DNA from: Bryobacter sp.
GTDB lineage: Bacteria > Acidobacteriota > Terriglobia > Bryobacterales > Bryobacteraceae
Length of the DNA stretch: 64,000 nucleotides
NCBI GenBank assembly: GCA_022843625.1
Contig: JALHNH010000004.1
Coordinates: forward strand, 1 to 64,000
Direction of reading: 5' to 3'
How positions within the stretch are numbered: the first letter of the stretch is position 1; each line of letters opens with the position of its first letter. The notes below the pieces were generated by a model. The model was not told the origin of the DNA. It searched no databases and worked only from the letters and a program-made list of their open reading frames with translations. Shown in pieces: positions 38,129-47,949 of this stretch. A program made the translations under genes and the position numbers.

Positions 38129-38882
38129 TGGCGATGATCTCCTTTGCTAGCTTGATATAGCTTTCTGCGCCTTTCGACCGTACGTCGTACGAGATCACTG
38201 GCTTGCCAAAGCTCGGCGCTTCAGCCAAACGGATACTGCGTGGGATCACCGTCTCAAAAACCTGCTTGCCGAAGAATTCCCGCAAGTCGCTCGCCACCTG
38301 GCGGGTGAGATTGGTTCGGTCGTCATACATGGTGAGCAAAACTCCCTCGATAGGCAACTCATGCTGAAATGCCTCTCGAATCCTCTGCACGGTATCGATC
38401 AACTGCGAAACTCCTTCGAGGGCAAAGAATTCACATTGAATGGGCACAATGATGGAATCCGCTGCCACCAGGCCATTCAGATTCAGCAAGTCCAGCGCTG
38501 GAGGGCAATCGATCAGGATGTAGTCGTACTGGCTGCGCACGGCATGCAATGCATCGCGCAATCGAAATTCTCTTTCTGGCACATCTACTAAATCTATGTT
38601 TGCCGCCACAAGATTTTTATCTGCCGGTATCAAAAAGAGCCCGTCGAAGTCAGTTGCTACCGTAGCTTCGGAGGCTGTACAGCTTCCGGTAAGCACGTCG
38701 TAACAGGAGTGTGCCAGGGCATCTTTTGAAACCCCTACCCCACTGGTAGAGTTGCCTTGGGGGTCGCCGTCAACTAATAGTACCTTGAGCTCACCAAGGG
38801 CCATTGAGGCCGCTAGATTGATCGCAGTTGTAGTTTTCCCGACGCCACCCTTTTGGTTGGTGATCGCGATGATTTTTCCCAC
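38091..38882 (-). CDS. parA: Chromosome-partitioning ATPase ParA (Soj)
   Basis: The 263-residue deviant Walker ATPase shows NQKGGVGKTTTAINLAASM at the start, VDGDPQGNSTSGVGV, ILIDCPPALDLLNLNGL and YDVRSKGAESYIKLAKEI. It binds DNA non-specifically in the ATP state and moves ParB-parS complexes. It is the first gene of parA-parB. A parS site sits only 33 bases upstream of its start, which could place ParB close to its promoter. Confidence 0.97.
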   Translation of the reverse strand: MGKIIAITNQKGGVGKTTTAINLAASMALGELKVLLVDGDPQGNSTSGVGVSKDALAHSCYDVLTGSCTASEATVATDFDGLFLIPADKNLVAANIDLVDVPEREFRLRDALHAVRSQYDYILIDCPPALDLLNLNGLVAADSIIVPIQCEFFALEGVSQLIDTVQRIREAFQHELPIEGVLLTMYDDRTNLTRQVASDLREFFGKQVFETVIPRSIRLAEAPSFGKPVISYDVRSKGAESYIKLAKEIIANEQAARSATSIG

Positions 38883-38914
38883 GCGCTTATATTAGCACCC
38901 TCGCCAAGCCTCTA

Positions 38915-38930
38915 TGTGCCACGTGGAACA
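38915..38930. promoter_or_regulatory. parS site 1
   Basis: TGTGCCACGTGGAACA: one base different from the TGTTCCACGTGGAACA form. The CACGTG core is intact. It lies just upstream of parA. Confidence 0.75.
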
Positions 38931-38995
38931 TGAGTCGTCGGCAAGCGCTTCATGCAATTCGAAGCTGCGCCATCACTGAATCTTGTATTGCGGAA

Positions 38996-39011
38996 TGTTC
39001 CACGTGGAACG
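38996..39011. promoter_or_regulatory. parS site 2
   Basis: TGTTCCACGTGGAACG: 15 of 16 bases match the palindromic consensus. Confidence 0.85.
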
Positions 39012-39265
39012 ATCACGAAAGCCCTATTGGCGTTTCACGCAAAGATTTCGAGCAGATACTTGTTGTTGAGGCGCAAAACGAATGCAGTCAGACTAGCAAT
39101 TAGCTCCTCCGGTGTTTTTTCTCTTGTTCCCGAGCTCAATTGAGTCACTTGGCTTGTTGACGAAGATAAGTTGTGTGGAGCCAGCGAATTTCACTTTAGG
39201 CGAAAAGAGATTAGCCCAAAGCATCAAATCTATACCAGAGTCGAATAATATGCCCTCGCATCAAA

Positions 39266-39281
39266 TGTTCCACGTGAAACC
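39266..39281. promoter_or_regulatory. parS site 3
   Basis: TGTTCCACGTGAAACC: the right arm has the A-variant (GAAAC), a commonly seen form. Confidence 0.8.
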
Positions 39282-39304
39282 CCGCAATATCGAAACGCTG
39301 AAAA

Positions 39305-39320
39305 TGTTTCACGTGGAACT
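39305..39320. promoter_or_regulatory. parS site 4
   Basis: TGTTTCACGTGGAACT: left arm in the TTTC form. It is only 23 bases beyond site 3. Confidence 0.8.
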
Positions 39321-39353
39321 TGAGTAGGAATGGCAGTTTTGGGGCCAGTAAAA

Positions 39354-39376
39354 GAAAAAATAGCCCCGGAGGGCTA
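39354..39376 (-). terminator. Intrinsic terminator of mnmG
   Basis: On the minus strand a TAGCCC/GGGCTA stem with TCCG loop is followed by TTTTTTC. It lies about 60 bases after the mnmG stop codon, with parS site 5 between. Confidence 0.72.
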
Positions 39377-39415
39377 AATAAACGCCGTAGGCGAGAAAAT
39401 CTCTATCGAATTGAG

Positions 39416-39431
39416 CGTTCCACGTGGAACA
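39416..39431. promoter_or_regulatory. parS site 5
   Basis: CGTTCCACGTGGAACA: a mirror of the first-base change at site 2. It ends 5 bases before the mnmG stop. Confidence 0.82.
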
Positions 39432-39436
39432 CCCAA

Positions 39437-41311
39437 TTATTGTGCTGTTCGGGGCATGCTGAGATAAACATCCAGAATTGCCACCGCTGCCGCTGTCACC
39501 CCTGGAATCCGTCCCGCTTGCCCCAAAGTCTCCGGACGAACCCGCTTCAACTTCGCCTGCACTTCGTTCGATAACCCAGGTATCGAACCAAAGTCGAAGT
39601 CCGCCGGAATCTTCCGGGATTCCCCATCGCGCAACCGATCCACCTGCCTCTGCTGCTGTGAAAAGTAACCCTCGTACTTCAGCTCGGTCTCAACCGTTGT
39701 CAAAAGACCAAATTTGAGCGGAGCCCCAACTTGCTCTTCCAGATATCCCTGAATCTGCACAATCGACGCTTCCGGCCTGCGCAACCAGTGCGCCAAGATC
39801 GGGCGATCGTCAAAATGCAGCTCCAAACCCGCTATCCTCCCCGGAGCCACCCGCTTCTCCTGCAAAACCGTCTGCAACCGCGCCTTCAGCTCCAACTTCT
39901 CAGCAAATCGCCGCCGTCTCTCCCCACAGGCCAATCCGACCTTCTCGGCAATCGGCGTCAGCCGTTCATCCGCATTGTCGATTCGAAGATTCAGCCGAAA
40001 CTCCGCCCGCGAGGTAAACATCCGGTATGGCTCATCGGCACCTTTGCTCACCAGATCATCGACAAGGATTCCGCCATAAGCCTCATTCCGCGCCAGCACC
40101 ACTTCGCCATTCCCGGAAACCTTCAGCGCCGCATTCAGCCCCGCAAGAAGACCCTGGATCGCCGCCTCTTCGTACCCGCTGGTCCCATTGATCTGCCCCG
40201 CCAAAAATAAACCCGGATATCGCTTCACTTCCAGCCGATGATCCAGTTCCCGAGGGTCGATTGCGTCGTATTCGATCGCGTAACCAGGGCGAATCATCTC
40301 AGAATCCTCAAGTCCCTCGATCGAAGCAATCATCGCCGCCTGAACATCAATCGGCATGCTCGTCGACATCCCGTTTACATAAACCTCGTTCGTGTCCAGA
40401 CCCTCCGGCTCGAGAAAGAGCTGGTGCCGCATCCGGTCCGGGAATTTCACGATCTTGTCCTCTATACTAGGGCAATATCTGGGGCCAATACCCTCAATCT
40501 GTCCACTATATAGGGGGCTGCGTGGAATCGCCTCCGACAATACCGCGTGAGTCTTTTCATTCGTGTAAGCCAAAAAGCATTGAATCTGCTTCTGAGTAAT
40601 CTTGTCTGTCAAAAAGCTGAACGCAGTTGGTACTTCATCGCCGTATTGACGCTCAAACTTGTTCCAGTCAATCGTCCTGCCGTCGAGCCGCGGAGGCGTC
40701 CCCGTCTTCAGGCGGGTCCACTCCAAACCAAGCCCGCGCAACTGCTCAGCCAGAAGGTTGCTCGGTGCCTCCCCATTTCGGCCGCAATTGTAAGTCGTCT
40801 CACCCACATGGGCCACGCCCTTCAAAAATGTTCCCGTCGTCACAATCACGGCCCCAGCCAAAAGATCTCGGCCATCCGCAAGGCGAACACCGTTCACCTT
40901 GCTGCCTCCTTCAATCACAAACGAAGCCACTTCCGCCTGAAGAATCCGTAAATTCGCTTCCTGCTCGAGAACCTCCTTCATCCGGGTGCGATACAGCTTT
41001 TTGTCACACTGCGCTCGAGGGCTCCACACAGCAGGGCCACGACTCGTATTGAGCAGTCGAAACTGAATTCCCACCGCATCGGTTACCTCGCCCATCACTC
41101 CGCCCAGCGCATCGATCTCTCGCACCAGATGTCCTTTGGCGATCCCGCCAATAGCGGGATTGCACGACATTTGGGCTATCAGATCAATGTTCATCGTGAT
41201 CATTGCGGTCTTCAGGCCAAGGCGCGCACAAGCGCGCGCCGCTTCACATCCGGCGTGGCCCGCGCCAACGACAATTACGTCATATCGACTTTGCTTCATC
41301 GGAAACTGCAT
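39437..41311 (-). CDS. mnmG: tRNA uridine-5-carboxymethylaminomethyl modification protein MnmG (GidA)
   Basis: The 624-residue FAD protein begins with [18 protein letters not shown], followed by [22 protein letters not shown] and a tRNA-binding C-terminus ([15 protein letters not shown]). With MnmE it modifies the wobble uridine of several tRNAs. Start ATG 41311 or 41299 (MKQSRYD) are both possible. Its place beside parAB is a common feature of bacterial origin regions; mnmE is not in the window. It diverges from purD. Confidence 0.96.
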   Translation of the reverse strand: MQFPMKQSRYDVIVVGAGHAGCEAARACARLGLKTAMITMNIDLIAQMSCNPAIGGIAKGHLVREIDALGGVMGEVTDAVGIQFRLLNTSRGPAVWSPRAQCDKKLYRTRMKEVLEQEANLRILQAEVASFVIEGGSKVNGVRLADGRDLLAGAVIVTTGTFLKGVAHVGETTYNCGRNGEAPSNLLAEQLRGLGLEWTRLKTGTPPRLDGRTIDWNKFERQYGDEVPTAFSFLTDKITQKQIQCFLAYTNEKTHAVLSEAIPRSPLYSGQIEGIGPRYCPSIEDKIVKFPDRMRHQLFLEPEGLDTNEVYVNGMSTSMPIDVQAAMIASIEGLEDSEMIRPGYAIEYDAIDPRELDHRLEVKRYPGLFLAGQINGTSGYEEAAIQGLLAGLNAALKVSGNGEVVLARNEAYGGILVDDLVSKGADEPYRMFTSRAEFRLNLRIDNADERLTPIAEKVGLACGERRRRFAEKLELKARLQTVLQEKRVAPGRIAGLELHFDDRPILAHWLRRPEASIVQIQGYLEEQVGAPLKFGLLTTVETELKYEGYFSQQQRQVDRLRDGESRKIPADFDFGSIPGLSNEVQAKLKRVRPETLGQAGRIPGVTAAAVAILDVYLSMPRTAQ

Positions 41312-41357
41312 TTTGGGTGGTCTTCAGCCTATTCTAGCTTTTGGAGGCATTTTCTCT

Positions 41358-42623
41358 TTGAACATCTTGATTGTCGGATCCGGCGGCCGAGAACACGCCA
41401 TTGCCTGGCGTTGCGCCCAGGAAGGTCACAAGGTCTATTGCACCCCCGGAAACCCGGGCATTGCTCAAGTTGCCGAATGCATTCCCCTTGATGAACAAAC
41501 GCCCGAGCTCTTCCTCCAGGTTGCCAATCTCATCAACGCCGAACTCACCATCGTCGGCCCTGAAGCTCCCTTGGTCGCCGGCATCGTCGATCACTTCCAA
41601 GCCCACGGCCGCCGGGTCTTCGGGCCTACCGCCAAAGCTGCTCAGCTTGAAGGCAGTAAAGCTTTCTCAAAAGAATTCATGGCCCGCCATGGAATCCCTA
41701 CCGCGCGATTCCAGACCTTCGATTCACTCGACGAAGCCGTAACCGCTCTCGCCCGCTTCGATTACCCGGTCGTACTTAAAGCGGATGGACTCGCCGCCGG
41801 CAAAGGAGTTGTCATCGCGAAATCCAAGGCCGAGGCAACTCAGGCGCTTGAGGATCTTTTCTCAGGCGCACTCGTCGGAGCAGCCGGATCACGCGTTCTG
41901 ATCGAAGATTTCTGGCGCGGAGAAGAAGTCAGCTTTATCGCAATCTGCGATCACGACACAGCCCTTCCTCTACCTCCCACGCAGGACCACAAGAACATAT
42001 TCGATAACGATCAGGGCCCCAACACCGGTGGCATGGGCGCATACTGCGACGATCGAATTCTCACCGCAGAGCAGAAGGCCCACATTCTCGAAAACATCAT
42101 CCTTAAAACACTTCGAGGTATGGCCAGCGAAGGCGCTCCTTTCCGCGGCTTCCTCTATGCCGGTCTTATGATGACGGCCGATGGTGCCAAGGTTCTTGAA
42201 TACAACGTCCGTCTTGGCGACCCCGAAACTCAGGCCCTTCTCTATCGAATCGAAGGAGGCTTCGTACAAACCATCCTGGCAGCAACCGAAGGCCGCCTTC
42301 CATCGGCAAAACTGCAGTTGAGCGAAGGTGCAACTGCCTGCGTTGTAATGGCTGCTCACGGCTACCCCGCCAAGGTCCGCACCGGAGACAAGATCGAAGG
42401 CATCGAAAAAGCGAAAGGCGCCACCGTCTTTCAGGCTGGAACCCGAATGGACAATGGCGCCCTCGTTACTTCTGGTGGCCGCGTTCTTGGTGTCACTGCA
42501 TCTGGCCGCGATCTGAAAACATCGCTAAACCACGCCTATGCCGCCCTCGAAAACATCAGCTTCGATGGCATGCAGTTCCGAAGGGATATTGGACAAAAGG
42601 GACTAAAACGCTACACTGTTTAA
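41358..42623 (+). CDS. purD: Phosphoribosylamine-glycine ligase
   Basis: The 421-residue ATP-grasp enzyme reads NILIVGSGGREHAIAWRCAQ, then VVLKADGLAAGKGVVIAKS, QDHKNIFDNDQGPNTGGMGA and EYNVRLGDPETQALL. It joins glycine to phosphoribosylamine in purine synthesis. I choose the TTG at 41358 because GGAGG lies 10 bases upstream and the first residues match the family; any longer frame would run into mnmG. The gene stops 5 bases before tRNA-Arg. Confidence 0.96.
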   Translation: MNILIVGSGGREHAIAWRCAQEGHKVYCTPGNPGIAQVAECIPLDEQTPELFLQVANLINAELTIVGPEAPLVAGIVDHFQAHGRRVFGPTAKAAQLEGSKAFSKEFMARHGIPTARFQTFDSLDEAVTALARFDYPVVLKADGLAAGKGVVIAKSKAEATQALEDLFSGALVGAAGSRVLIEDFWRGEEVSFIAICDHDTALPLPPTQDHKNIFDNDQGPNTGGMGAYCDDRILTAEQKAHILENIILKTLRGMASEGAPFRGFLYAGLMMTADGAKVLEYNVRLGDPETQALLYRIEGGFVQTILAATEGRLPSAKLQLSEGATACVVMAAHGYPAKVRTGDKIEGIEKAKGATVFQAGTRMDNGALVTSGGRVLGVTASGRDLKTSLNHAYAALENISFDGMQFRRDIGQKGLKRYTV

Positions 42624-42628
42624 CAAGT

Positions 42629-42705
42629 GGGGACGTAGCTCAGCTGGATAGAGCGTCCGCCTCCTAAGCGGAAGGTCGGCAGTTCGAATCTGCCCGTTCC
42701 CACCA
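42629..42705 (+). tRNA. tRNA-Arg (anticodon CCT)
   Basis: Acceptor GGGGACG pairs with CGTTCCC (one G-T), the anticodon stem TCCGC/GCGGA encloses CTCCTAA with CCT at 42663-42665, and CCA is encoded at 42703-42705. It begins 5 bases after the purD stop, so it may be processed from the purD transcript. Confidence 0.95.
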
Positions 42706-42706
42706 C

Positions 42707-43324
42707 TTATCGCTTCTTGTAAACCACCGGTCGCTCTGGATCAAACTTCTTCATCTGCAGAGAATTCGGGCCAATCTCTAGACGATCTCCCTCGAAACGC
42801 ATCTCCATGATGCCCTTGCCGTCGATGTCGAAGACAAAGTCATTCTTGTTTGGATCAAGTGCAATCGGGTCGCACTCAAAACCGTAGGTTCGCACCGCCA
42901 GGCTCACATCTTTCCAGCCCTTGGTTACTTCCACCCAGGCCACACCTTCGTTGTCAGTGCGAGCAATTTGCAAACCTGACGTGGTGTCGACAGCGATATC
43001 GATATTGGCCACGCCATGACCGTTGGCGCCCATGACCGTGATCTTTAATCCCGGGAAGGAAGCCTTGGCACTTTTCTTGATCGAGAAGCCCTTGGTGGGA
43101 GGGGCATCACTGTGCAACTCAACAGTGTTCCCGCTCAACTTCCATTTACCACCACCCCAAAAATCAGCCGCGCCATAAATAAACACAAACTCAAAACGAC
43201 CGTCGGCCTTCAGAATCAAGTCTGAAGCTGCCTCACGCATGCCATTCATCACGTAGTGCCCGGACACTGTCTCAGCCGAAGCAAGCGTTCCCAAACTCAT
43301 CATTGCGATTACCATCCATTTCAT
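42707..43324 (-). CDS. Exported protein of unknown function
   Basis: The 205-residue protein from ATG 43324 has a signal peptide (KWMVIAMMSLGTLASAE), then a beta-rich part: GHYVMNGMREAASDLILKADGRFEFVF, GGGKWKLSGNTVELHSD (a pattern of a lipocalin-like or Ig-like repeat) and a final FEGDRLEIGPNSLQMKKF. I recognise no named family. AGGAGAC lies upstream of the start. It ends immediately after tRNA-Arg on the opposite strand and is 54 bases downstream of the next unknown gene, likely co-transcribed. Confidence 0.68.
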   Translation of the reverse strand: MKWMVIAMMSLGTLASAETVSGHYVMNGMREAASDLILKADGRFEFVFIYGAADFWGGGKWKLSGNTVELHSDAPPTKGFSIKKSAKASFPGLKITVMGANGHGVANIDIAVDTTSGLQIARTDNEGVAWVEVTKGWKDVSLAVRTYGFECDPIALDPNKNDFVFDIDGKGIMEMRFEGDRLEIGPNSLQMKKFDPERPVVYKKR

Positions 43325-43378
43325 TCGAAGTCTCCTACGGCAAGACAAGCGGCGAAAAGTTGGTAATTCGATCAAGCG

Positions 43379-43801
43379 CTATTTCAGACCTTTGCGATAC
43401 ACCACCTCAAAGCCCGGCTTGGAGCCAAAGCTCACTGAACTGGAGCTACTCGACAAAGCCGGAGCCGCAGAAGACCCAGCCACAGGCACCCTGGGCTTTG
43501 CCAATTCCGCGGCAGGATCCTCATTCTTCACTGTCGTTGTTTTTGTTACTACGCGACCCCCTGAAGCTCTCGCCTCGAGTCTTTCGATATCGGTCTTTGC
43601 GACAGCCTTCTGCTCGTTCTTGTGAACCAGAACAATACGCTCATCATCAGCCTCATCGATTCTTCCAACCAGCGCTTCCCTGCTTCCTGCCTGAAAAACC
43701 CTAATTTCGGTCCCACTCTTCAAAGCCTTTACCTTAGACCAGGTGTCCTCTGCTGCGAAGCTGGACGAAATCAAACAGAAACCAACCAGTATTGCTTTCA
43801 T
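43379..43801 (-). CDS. Small exported protein with SH3/LSm-like core
   Basis: The 140-residue product (from ATG 43801) has a signal peptide (KAILVGFCLISSSFA) and a core SGTEIRVFQAGSREALVGRI and VLVHKNEQKAVAKTDIERLEA, which suggests a small beta-barrel. The C-terminal half is low-complexity Ser, Pro and Ala. Function unknown. It is probably the first gene of a two-gene unit with the next protein. Confidence 0.62.
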   Translation of the reverse strand: MKAILVGFCLISSSFAAEDTWSKVKALKSGTEIRVFQAGSREALVGRIDEADDERIVLVHKNEQKAVAKTDIERLEARASGGRVVTKTTTVKNEDPAAELAKPRVPVAGSSAAPALSSSSSSVSFGSKPGFEVVYRKGLK

Positions 43802-43962
43802 AAGCACATCATAGCTCTGTCAGAAACTCTTGGCACCCCCCTACCGATGCCGCAAACTTAGGTACCAAACTCAAGACCAAATGCCTAAACGTAAGTGCTT
43901 AGTAGGTGTATTTCCCTGTTGTTTCTAAAACTCCCCTACGCCTACCATCACCTACAAGCGTT

Positions 43963-46581
43963 ATGGTACGAAAATACTGGCATCAAACACCGCTCCTGAT
44001 TCTCGCGCTCGCCTTGCCCATCGCCGCGCAAACCGTCACAATCTCACCTACCTCGGCCACCGTCGTCATCGGTGCTACTCGTCAATTCACCAAATCCGTC
44101 ACCGGCACTACCAACACCAATGTCACTTGGGCTGTAAATGGCGTCACCGGTGGCAACTCCACGGTTGGAACGATTTCCACTTCGGGTCTTTACACTCCGC
44201 CTGCCACTCTCCCGGCTAATCCCGGCAGCGTCAAAGTTCGTGCAATCAGTGTCGCCAATACAACCAGATTTGCCGAAGCCAATGTCAGCCTACAAAATCC
44301 AACTCCAACCATTACCACGGTTGAACCTACCGACCTCAACATCGGCAACACCACACTGATCGTCAAAGGAACCAAATACTTCACCGGCGCAACCATACTT
44401 CTGCAAAATGCTGCTGTCGTAACCCAGTTCATCAACTCAACCGAACTGAGGGCTTCGGTAAGTCTGCCCAATGCCCAGCAGTATTGCGTGGTCGTACAGA
44501 ACCCTGCGCCAACCGCTCCAAACTCAGCACAAAAGTGCTTTACGGTCCGTGCCGCGATCACAGTAAGCACATCTCCAACAACAGCCACTGTTCGCGGAGG
44601 CGCAACGCGCATCTTCACAGCAACAGTCAGGAATACCAACACTACTGGAGTGCAGTGGATGGTCAATGGTGTTGTTGGCGGCAGCGCTACAACCGGTACC
44701 ATCGCCAGCGACGGCACCTTCACCGCACCGATGAACATCGCCGCCGCAGGCGGCTCGGTCAAGGTAAGCGCAAGGAGCGTCAAGAACAACGCTGCATTCG
44801 GCGAATCCACGGTTACTCTTCAAAATCCCGTGCCAACCCTCTCTTCGGTCAACCCCACCGCAATTCCTCTCGGCAATGCCAACTTTGTGATCAATGGAAA
44901 TGGTTTCGCACCCGGTGCTACGGTCAATGTCGGGGGCGTGGCCATGACGGCCACTGTCAATTCTCTTACCCAAATCTCCGTATCGGGAGTTACAAGAGCA
45001 ACCCCCGGCGGCATCACGGCGATTACGGTTTCTAACCCCGCTCCCGGGCCCACCACCTCCGCCCCGCTCATCGCAAACATCTCGCCGGCCAACCCCAAAG
45101 TTTCCTACCTCGCCGCCAAGCGCTTCCTGGAACAAGCCACCTGGGGCGCATCTCCTACGGAGATCTTTCGAGTCATGCAGCTCGGCTTTGACCCCTGGCT
45201 CACCGAACAAAAAAACCTCACCAACTCAAACTATTCGATGCCCACCCCCAACGGTGACATCCCGGTTTATGACATGCAAGCCGAGTTCTTCAGCAACGCA
45301 ATGAATGCGCCGGATCAGCTCCGCCAGCGCGTAGCCTTCTCCCTGCACAAGATCATGGTTGTTTCCGCTGTAGAAATCGAAGATACCCATTACCTGGTGC
45401 CCTATCATCGTGTTCTTCTGAACAACTCGCTTGGCAATCTCAAAACTCTTCTTAAAGAAATGACTCTCGATGTAGCCATGGGCGAGTACCTCGACATGGT
45501 CAACAACAATAAGGCAGACCCGGCCAAGGGTCTTGAGCCGAATGAAAATTATGCCCGCGAGGTAATGCAGCTATTCTCGCTCGGCACCACATTCCTTCGG
45601 GCAGATGGCTCACCTTTGAGAGATCCCAACGGCGTTCCCTACCCCGCCTACACAGAGGAAGATGTAATTCAACTATCGAAAGTATTTACTGGATGGACCT
45701 ATCCCCCAGGAAAAGGCACTGGTGCCAACAACCAGAACAAGCGCAACTATGGAGCACCCATGGTGGCGGTTGAATCCAACCATGACACAGGGGCTAAACG
45801 TGTCCTGGGCCGCACCATTGCTCCCGGCCAAACTGCAATGATGGATCTTGATTCTGCTCTTCAGATCCTCTTCGAGCATGCCAATATTGCCCCATTCTAC
45901 TCACTCCGCCTGATCCAGAGCCACGTTACCTCCAACCCCTCCGCAGCCTATTTGATGAGAGTAAATGCAGTATTCAATAACAATGGTCAGGGTGTACGGG
46001 GAGACCTCTTCGCCGTCATGCGTGCCATCCTCCTCGATCCCGAAGCCCGCGCTGGTGACAATCCCCTGACACCCAATCCTTTCTCTGCCTTCGCTGGCCA
46101 CCTTCGGGAGCCCATCCTTGCGTTCCTCCATGTCCTCAAGGGCCTCGAAGGCACTATCGTCCTCGATAACCCTGTGCAGGCTGACATCGAGCGTATGGGA
46201 CAGAAGCTCTTCTACCCTGGCAGCGTCTTCAGCTACTTCTCACCCTTGACGCGCGCCCCTGGCAATCCAGGCCTCTATGGGCCTGAATATCAAGGCTTCA
46301 CACCGGTCACAGCTCTCGAACGAGTCAACTACATTGACTACCTTCTAAAGCTAAATGCCACCGCAGAAGCGAAACCGAACGCTGCACCTTACATCGCTCT
46401 TGCTGGCGATGTAGAAGCGCTCATCGCCGCCATCAATGCCCACTTCCTCAACGGCACCATGCCAGAGCTTCTCAAGCAAGGCATTCGCGACACCCTCGCT
46501 ACCACCACCGATCCTACACGACGCGCCAGACTGGCTCTCTATCTGGCCCTCTCTTCTGCTCACTATCAAATCCAGAATTAG
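43963..46581 (+). CDS. DUF1800 protein with two Big/IPT modules
   Basis: The 872-residue protein has a signal peptide (LLILALALPIAAQ) and two tandem Ig-like modules (VTISPTSATVVIGATRQFT, and again VSTSPTTATVRGGATRIFT), each followed by an IPT/TIG-like domain with NPTPT/NPVPT. The DUF1800 domain begins near residue 385 (SYLAAKRFLEQATWGASP) and includes ENYAREVMQLFSLGT. DUF1800 and DUF1501 genes almost always occur in pairs in acidobacteria and planctomycetes, where they are thought to act at the cell surface; the biochemical role is unknown. The start at 43963 precedes the signal peptide directly. Confidence 0.88.
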   Translation: MVRKYWHQTPLLILALALPIAAQTVTISPTSATVVIGATRQFTKSVTGTTNTNVTWAVNGVTGGNSTVGTISTSGLYTPPATLPANPGSVKVRAISVANTTRFAEANVSLQNPTPTITTVEPTDLNIGNTTLIVKGTKYFTGATILLQNAAVVTQFINSTELRASVSLPNAQQYCVVVQNPAPTAPNSAQKCFTVRAAITVSTSPTTATVRGGATRIFTATVRNTNTTGVQWMVNGVVGGSATTGTIASDGTFTAPMNIAAAGGSVKVSARSVKNNAAFGESTVTLQNPVPTLSSVNPTAIPLGNANFVINGNGFAPGATVNVGGVAMTATVNSLTQISVSGVTRATPGGITAITVSNPAPGPTTSAPLIANISPANPKVSYLAAKRFLEQATWGASPTEIFRVMQLGFDPWLTEQKNLTNSNYSMPTPNGDIPVYDMQAEFFSNAMNAPDQLRQRVAFSLHKIMVVSAVEIEDTHYLVPYHRVLLNNSLGNLKTLLKEMTLDVAMGEYLDMVNNNKADPAKGLEPNENYAREVMQLFSLGTTFLRADGSPLRDPNGVPYPAYTEEDVIQLSKVFTGWTYPPGKGTGANNQNKRNYGAPMVAVESNHDTGAKRVLGRTIAPGQTAMMDLDSALQILFEHANIAPFYSLRLIQSHVTSNPSAAYLMRVNAVFNNNGQGVRGDLFAVMRAILLDPEARAGDNPLTPNPFSAFAGHLREPILAFLHVLKGLEGTIVLDNPVQADIERMGQKLFYPGSVFSYFSPLTRAPGNPGLYGPEYQGFTPVTALERVNYIDYLLKLNATAEAKPNAAPYIALAGDVEALIAAINAHFLNGTMPELLKQGIRDTLATTTDPTRRARLALYLALSSAHYQIQN

Positions 46582-46607
46582 CCCAACAAAAGAAAGAGAT
46601 CCTATCC

Positions 46608-47942
46608 ATGTCCATTTTCAAACTCAACATCAGCCGCCGCGCTCTGCTCCGCAAGTCGATCGCTACCGCCAGCCTGGGCTATTTTGGAGTACTCGACGCT
46701 CTGGCTCAAGCCGGAGACTACAAGGCCCTCGTTTGCGTCTTCCTCTTCGGTGGCAATGACGCCAACAACATGATCGTCCCGATGGGGATCAAGTACAACG
46801 ACTATTCCAAGGTTCGCGGCCCTGCAACAGGCCTCGCCCAAAACGTATTGCTTCCCATCATGGATCGCGGCGAGGCTTACGGCTTCCACCCGCAACTTCC
46901 GCGCATCCAGCAGCTCTACAATCAGGGCAAGGCTGCAGCCATGCTCAATGTCGGCCCGCTCATCCGCCCCATCACCAAGACTCAATACCGCGCTAATCAG
47001 GCGGTTCCCTCTAATCTCTACTCTCACTCCGATCAACAACAGGCCTGGCAACAGGCCTCCACCAGCGGAGTACGCAGTGGCTGGGGTGGCCGCACCGCCG
47101 ACGCCATGCAGCCATCCAACACGGGTTCTCTTCTCCCCATGTCCGTCTCAACATCCGGTGGTGCTCTTTACACCATCGGCCAGGTCACCGGCCCTGCCAT
47201 CATCAATGGTGGTAACGGTCTCGGCCTGAGTGGCTCAGACGGCTCTACCACAGCTAACGCCCGCGATGCAGCCTTCCAGCAGGTAATCAACTTCCAGTCC
47301 GGTCTCACTCTTGTTCAGGCCGCCAACAAAACCATCAACAACGGCATCCAGGTTGGCAAAGTACTCACTAATGTCCTTACCGGTCCAAGCGGCATAACTA
47401 CCGTTTTTCCGGCAAACGGTCTTGGCAATCAGCTCGCCCAGGTGGCCCGTATTATTCGTTCGCGCCAGACGCTTGGTGTCAGCCGGCAAATCTTCTTTGT
47501 CTCGACAGGCGGCTACGACAATCATGACGGCCTGCTCGCCGCACACCAGGGCTTGCTTACCGGCCTGAATAGTGCCCTATCGGCCTTCTACGATGCCACC
47601 ATTGAACTCGGTATGGAAAACTCGGTTACCACCTTTACCGAGTCTGATTTCAACCGCACCTTCGGCCCCAACGGCAACAACGGCACAGATCACGCCTGGG
47701 GCAGCCACCAGTTGATGATGGGCGGTGCAGTCAATGGCGGCCGAATGTATGGCACCTTTCCCAATCTTGCCATCCAGGGCCCGGATGACGTAGGCAACCG
47801 TGGCCTCTGGTTGCCTACTGCATCCGTCGAACAGTATGGTGCAACCTTGTCCTCCTGGTTTGGCGTCAATTCAGCTCAACTGGATGCGGTCTTCCCCAAC
47901 CTGATCAACTTCCCAACCCGCAACCTTGGCTTCATGAAGTAA
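46608..47942 (+). CDS. DUF1501 family protein with twin-arginine-like signal
   Basis: The 444-residue protein carries a Tat-type leader (ISRRALLRKSIATASLGYFG) and the DUF1501 opening KALVCVFLFGGNDANNMIVP, a sulfatase/alkaline-phosphatase-like fold seen also in GGYDNHDGLLAAHQGLL and TDHAWGSHQLMMGGAVNGG. Its gene follows the DUF1800 gene by 26 bases. DUF1501 proteins are exported; function unknown. The predicted metal ligands (Asp/His in the motifs listed) look intact. Confidence 0.9.
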   Translation: MSIFKLNISRRALLRKSIATASLGYFGVLDALAQAGDYKALVCVFLFGGNDANNMIVPMGIKYNDYSKVRGPATGLAQNVLLPIMDRGEAYGFHPQLPRIQQLYNQGKAAAMLNVGPLIRPITKTQYRANQAVPSNLYSHSDQQQAWQQASTSGVRSGWGGRTADAMQPSNTGSLLPMSVSTSGGALYTIGQVTGPAIINGGNGLGLSGSDGSTTANARDAAFQQVINFQSGLTLVQAANKTINNGIQVGKVLTNVLTGPSGITTVFPANGLGNQLAQVARIIRSRQTLGVSRQIFFVSTGGYDNHDGLLAAHQGLLTGLNSALSAFYDATIELGMENSVTTFTESDFNRTFGPNGNNGTDHAWGSHQLMMGGAVNGGRMYGTFPNLAIQGPDDVGNRGLWLPTASVEQYGATLSSWFGVNSAQLDAVFPNLINFPTRNLGFMK

Positions 47943-47949
47943 ACGGAAT

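Larger units (their letters stand above)
38883..39436. other. Centromere-like intergenic region with five parS sites
   Basis: The 554 bases between parA and mnmG hold no gene I can support; only small weak frames exist. The region contains five parS sites (38915, 38996, 39266, 39305, 39416) and the mnmG terminator. It is the likely nucleation centre for ParB. Confidence 0.75.

Noticed and set aside
38952..39327. Small ORFs in the parS region
   Set aside because: They cross parS palindromes and have no protein-like pattern.
41136..41357. Longer purD frame reaching back through the mnmG start
   Set aside because: The TTG at 41358 has a good GGAGG and matches the family start; the upstream part is antisense to mnmG.
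42707..43801. The two unknown exported proteins as a toxin-immunity pair
   Set aside because: Both have signal peptides and no toxin features; there is no support beyond adjacency.
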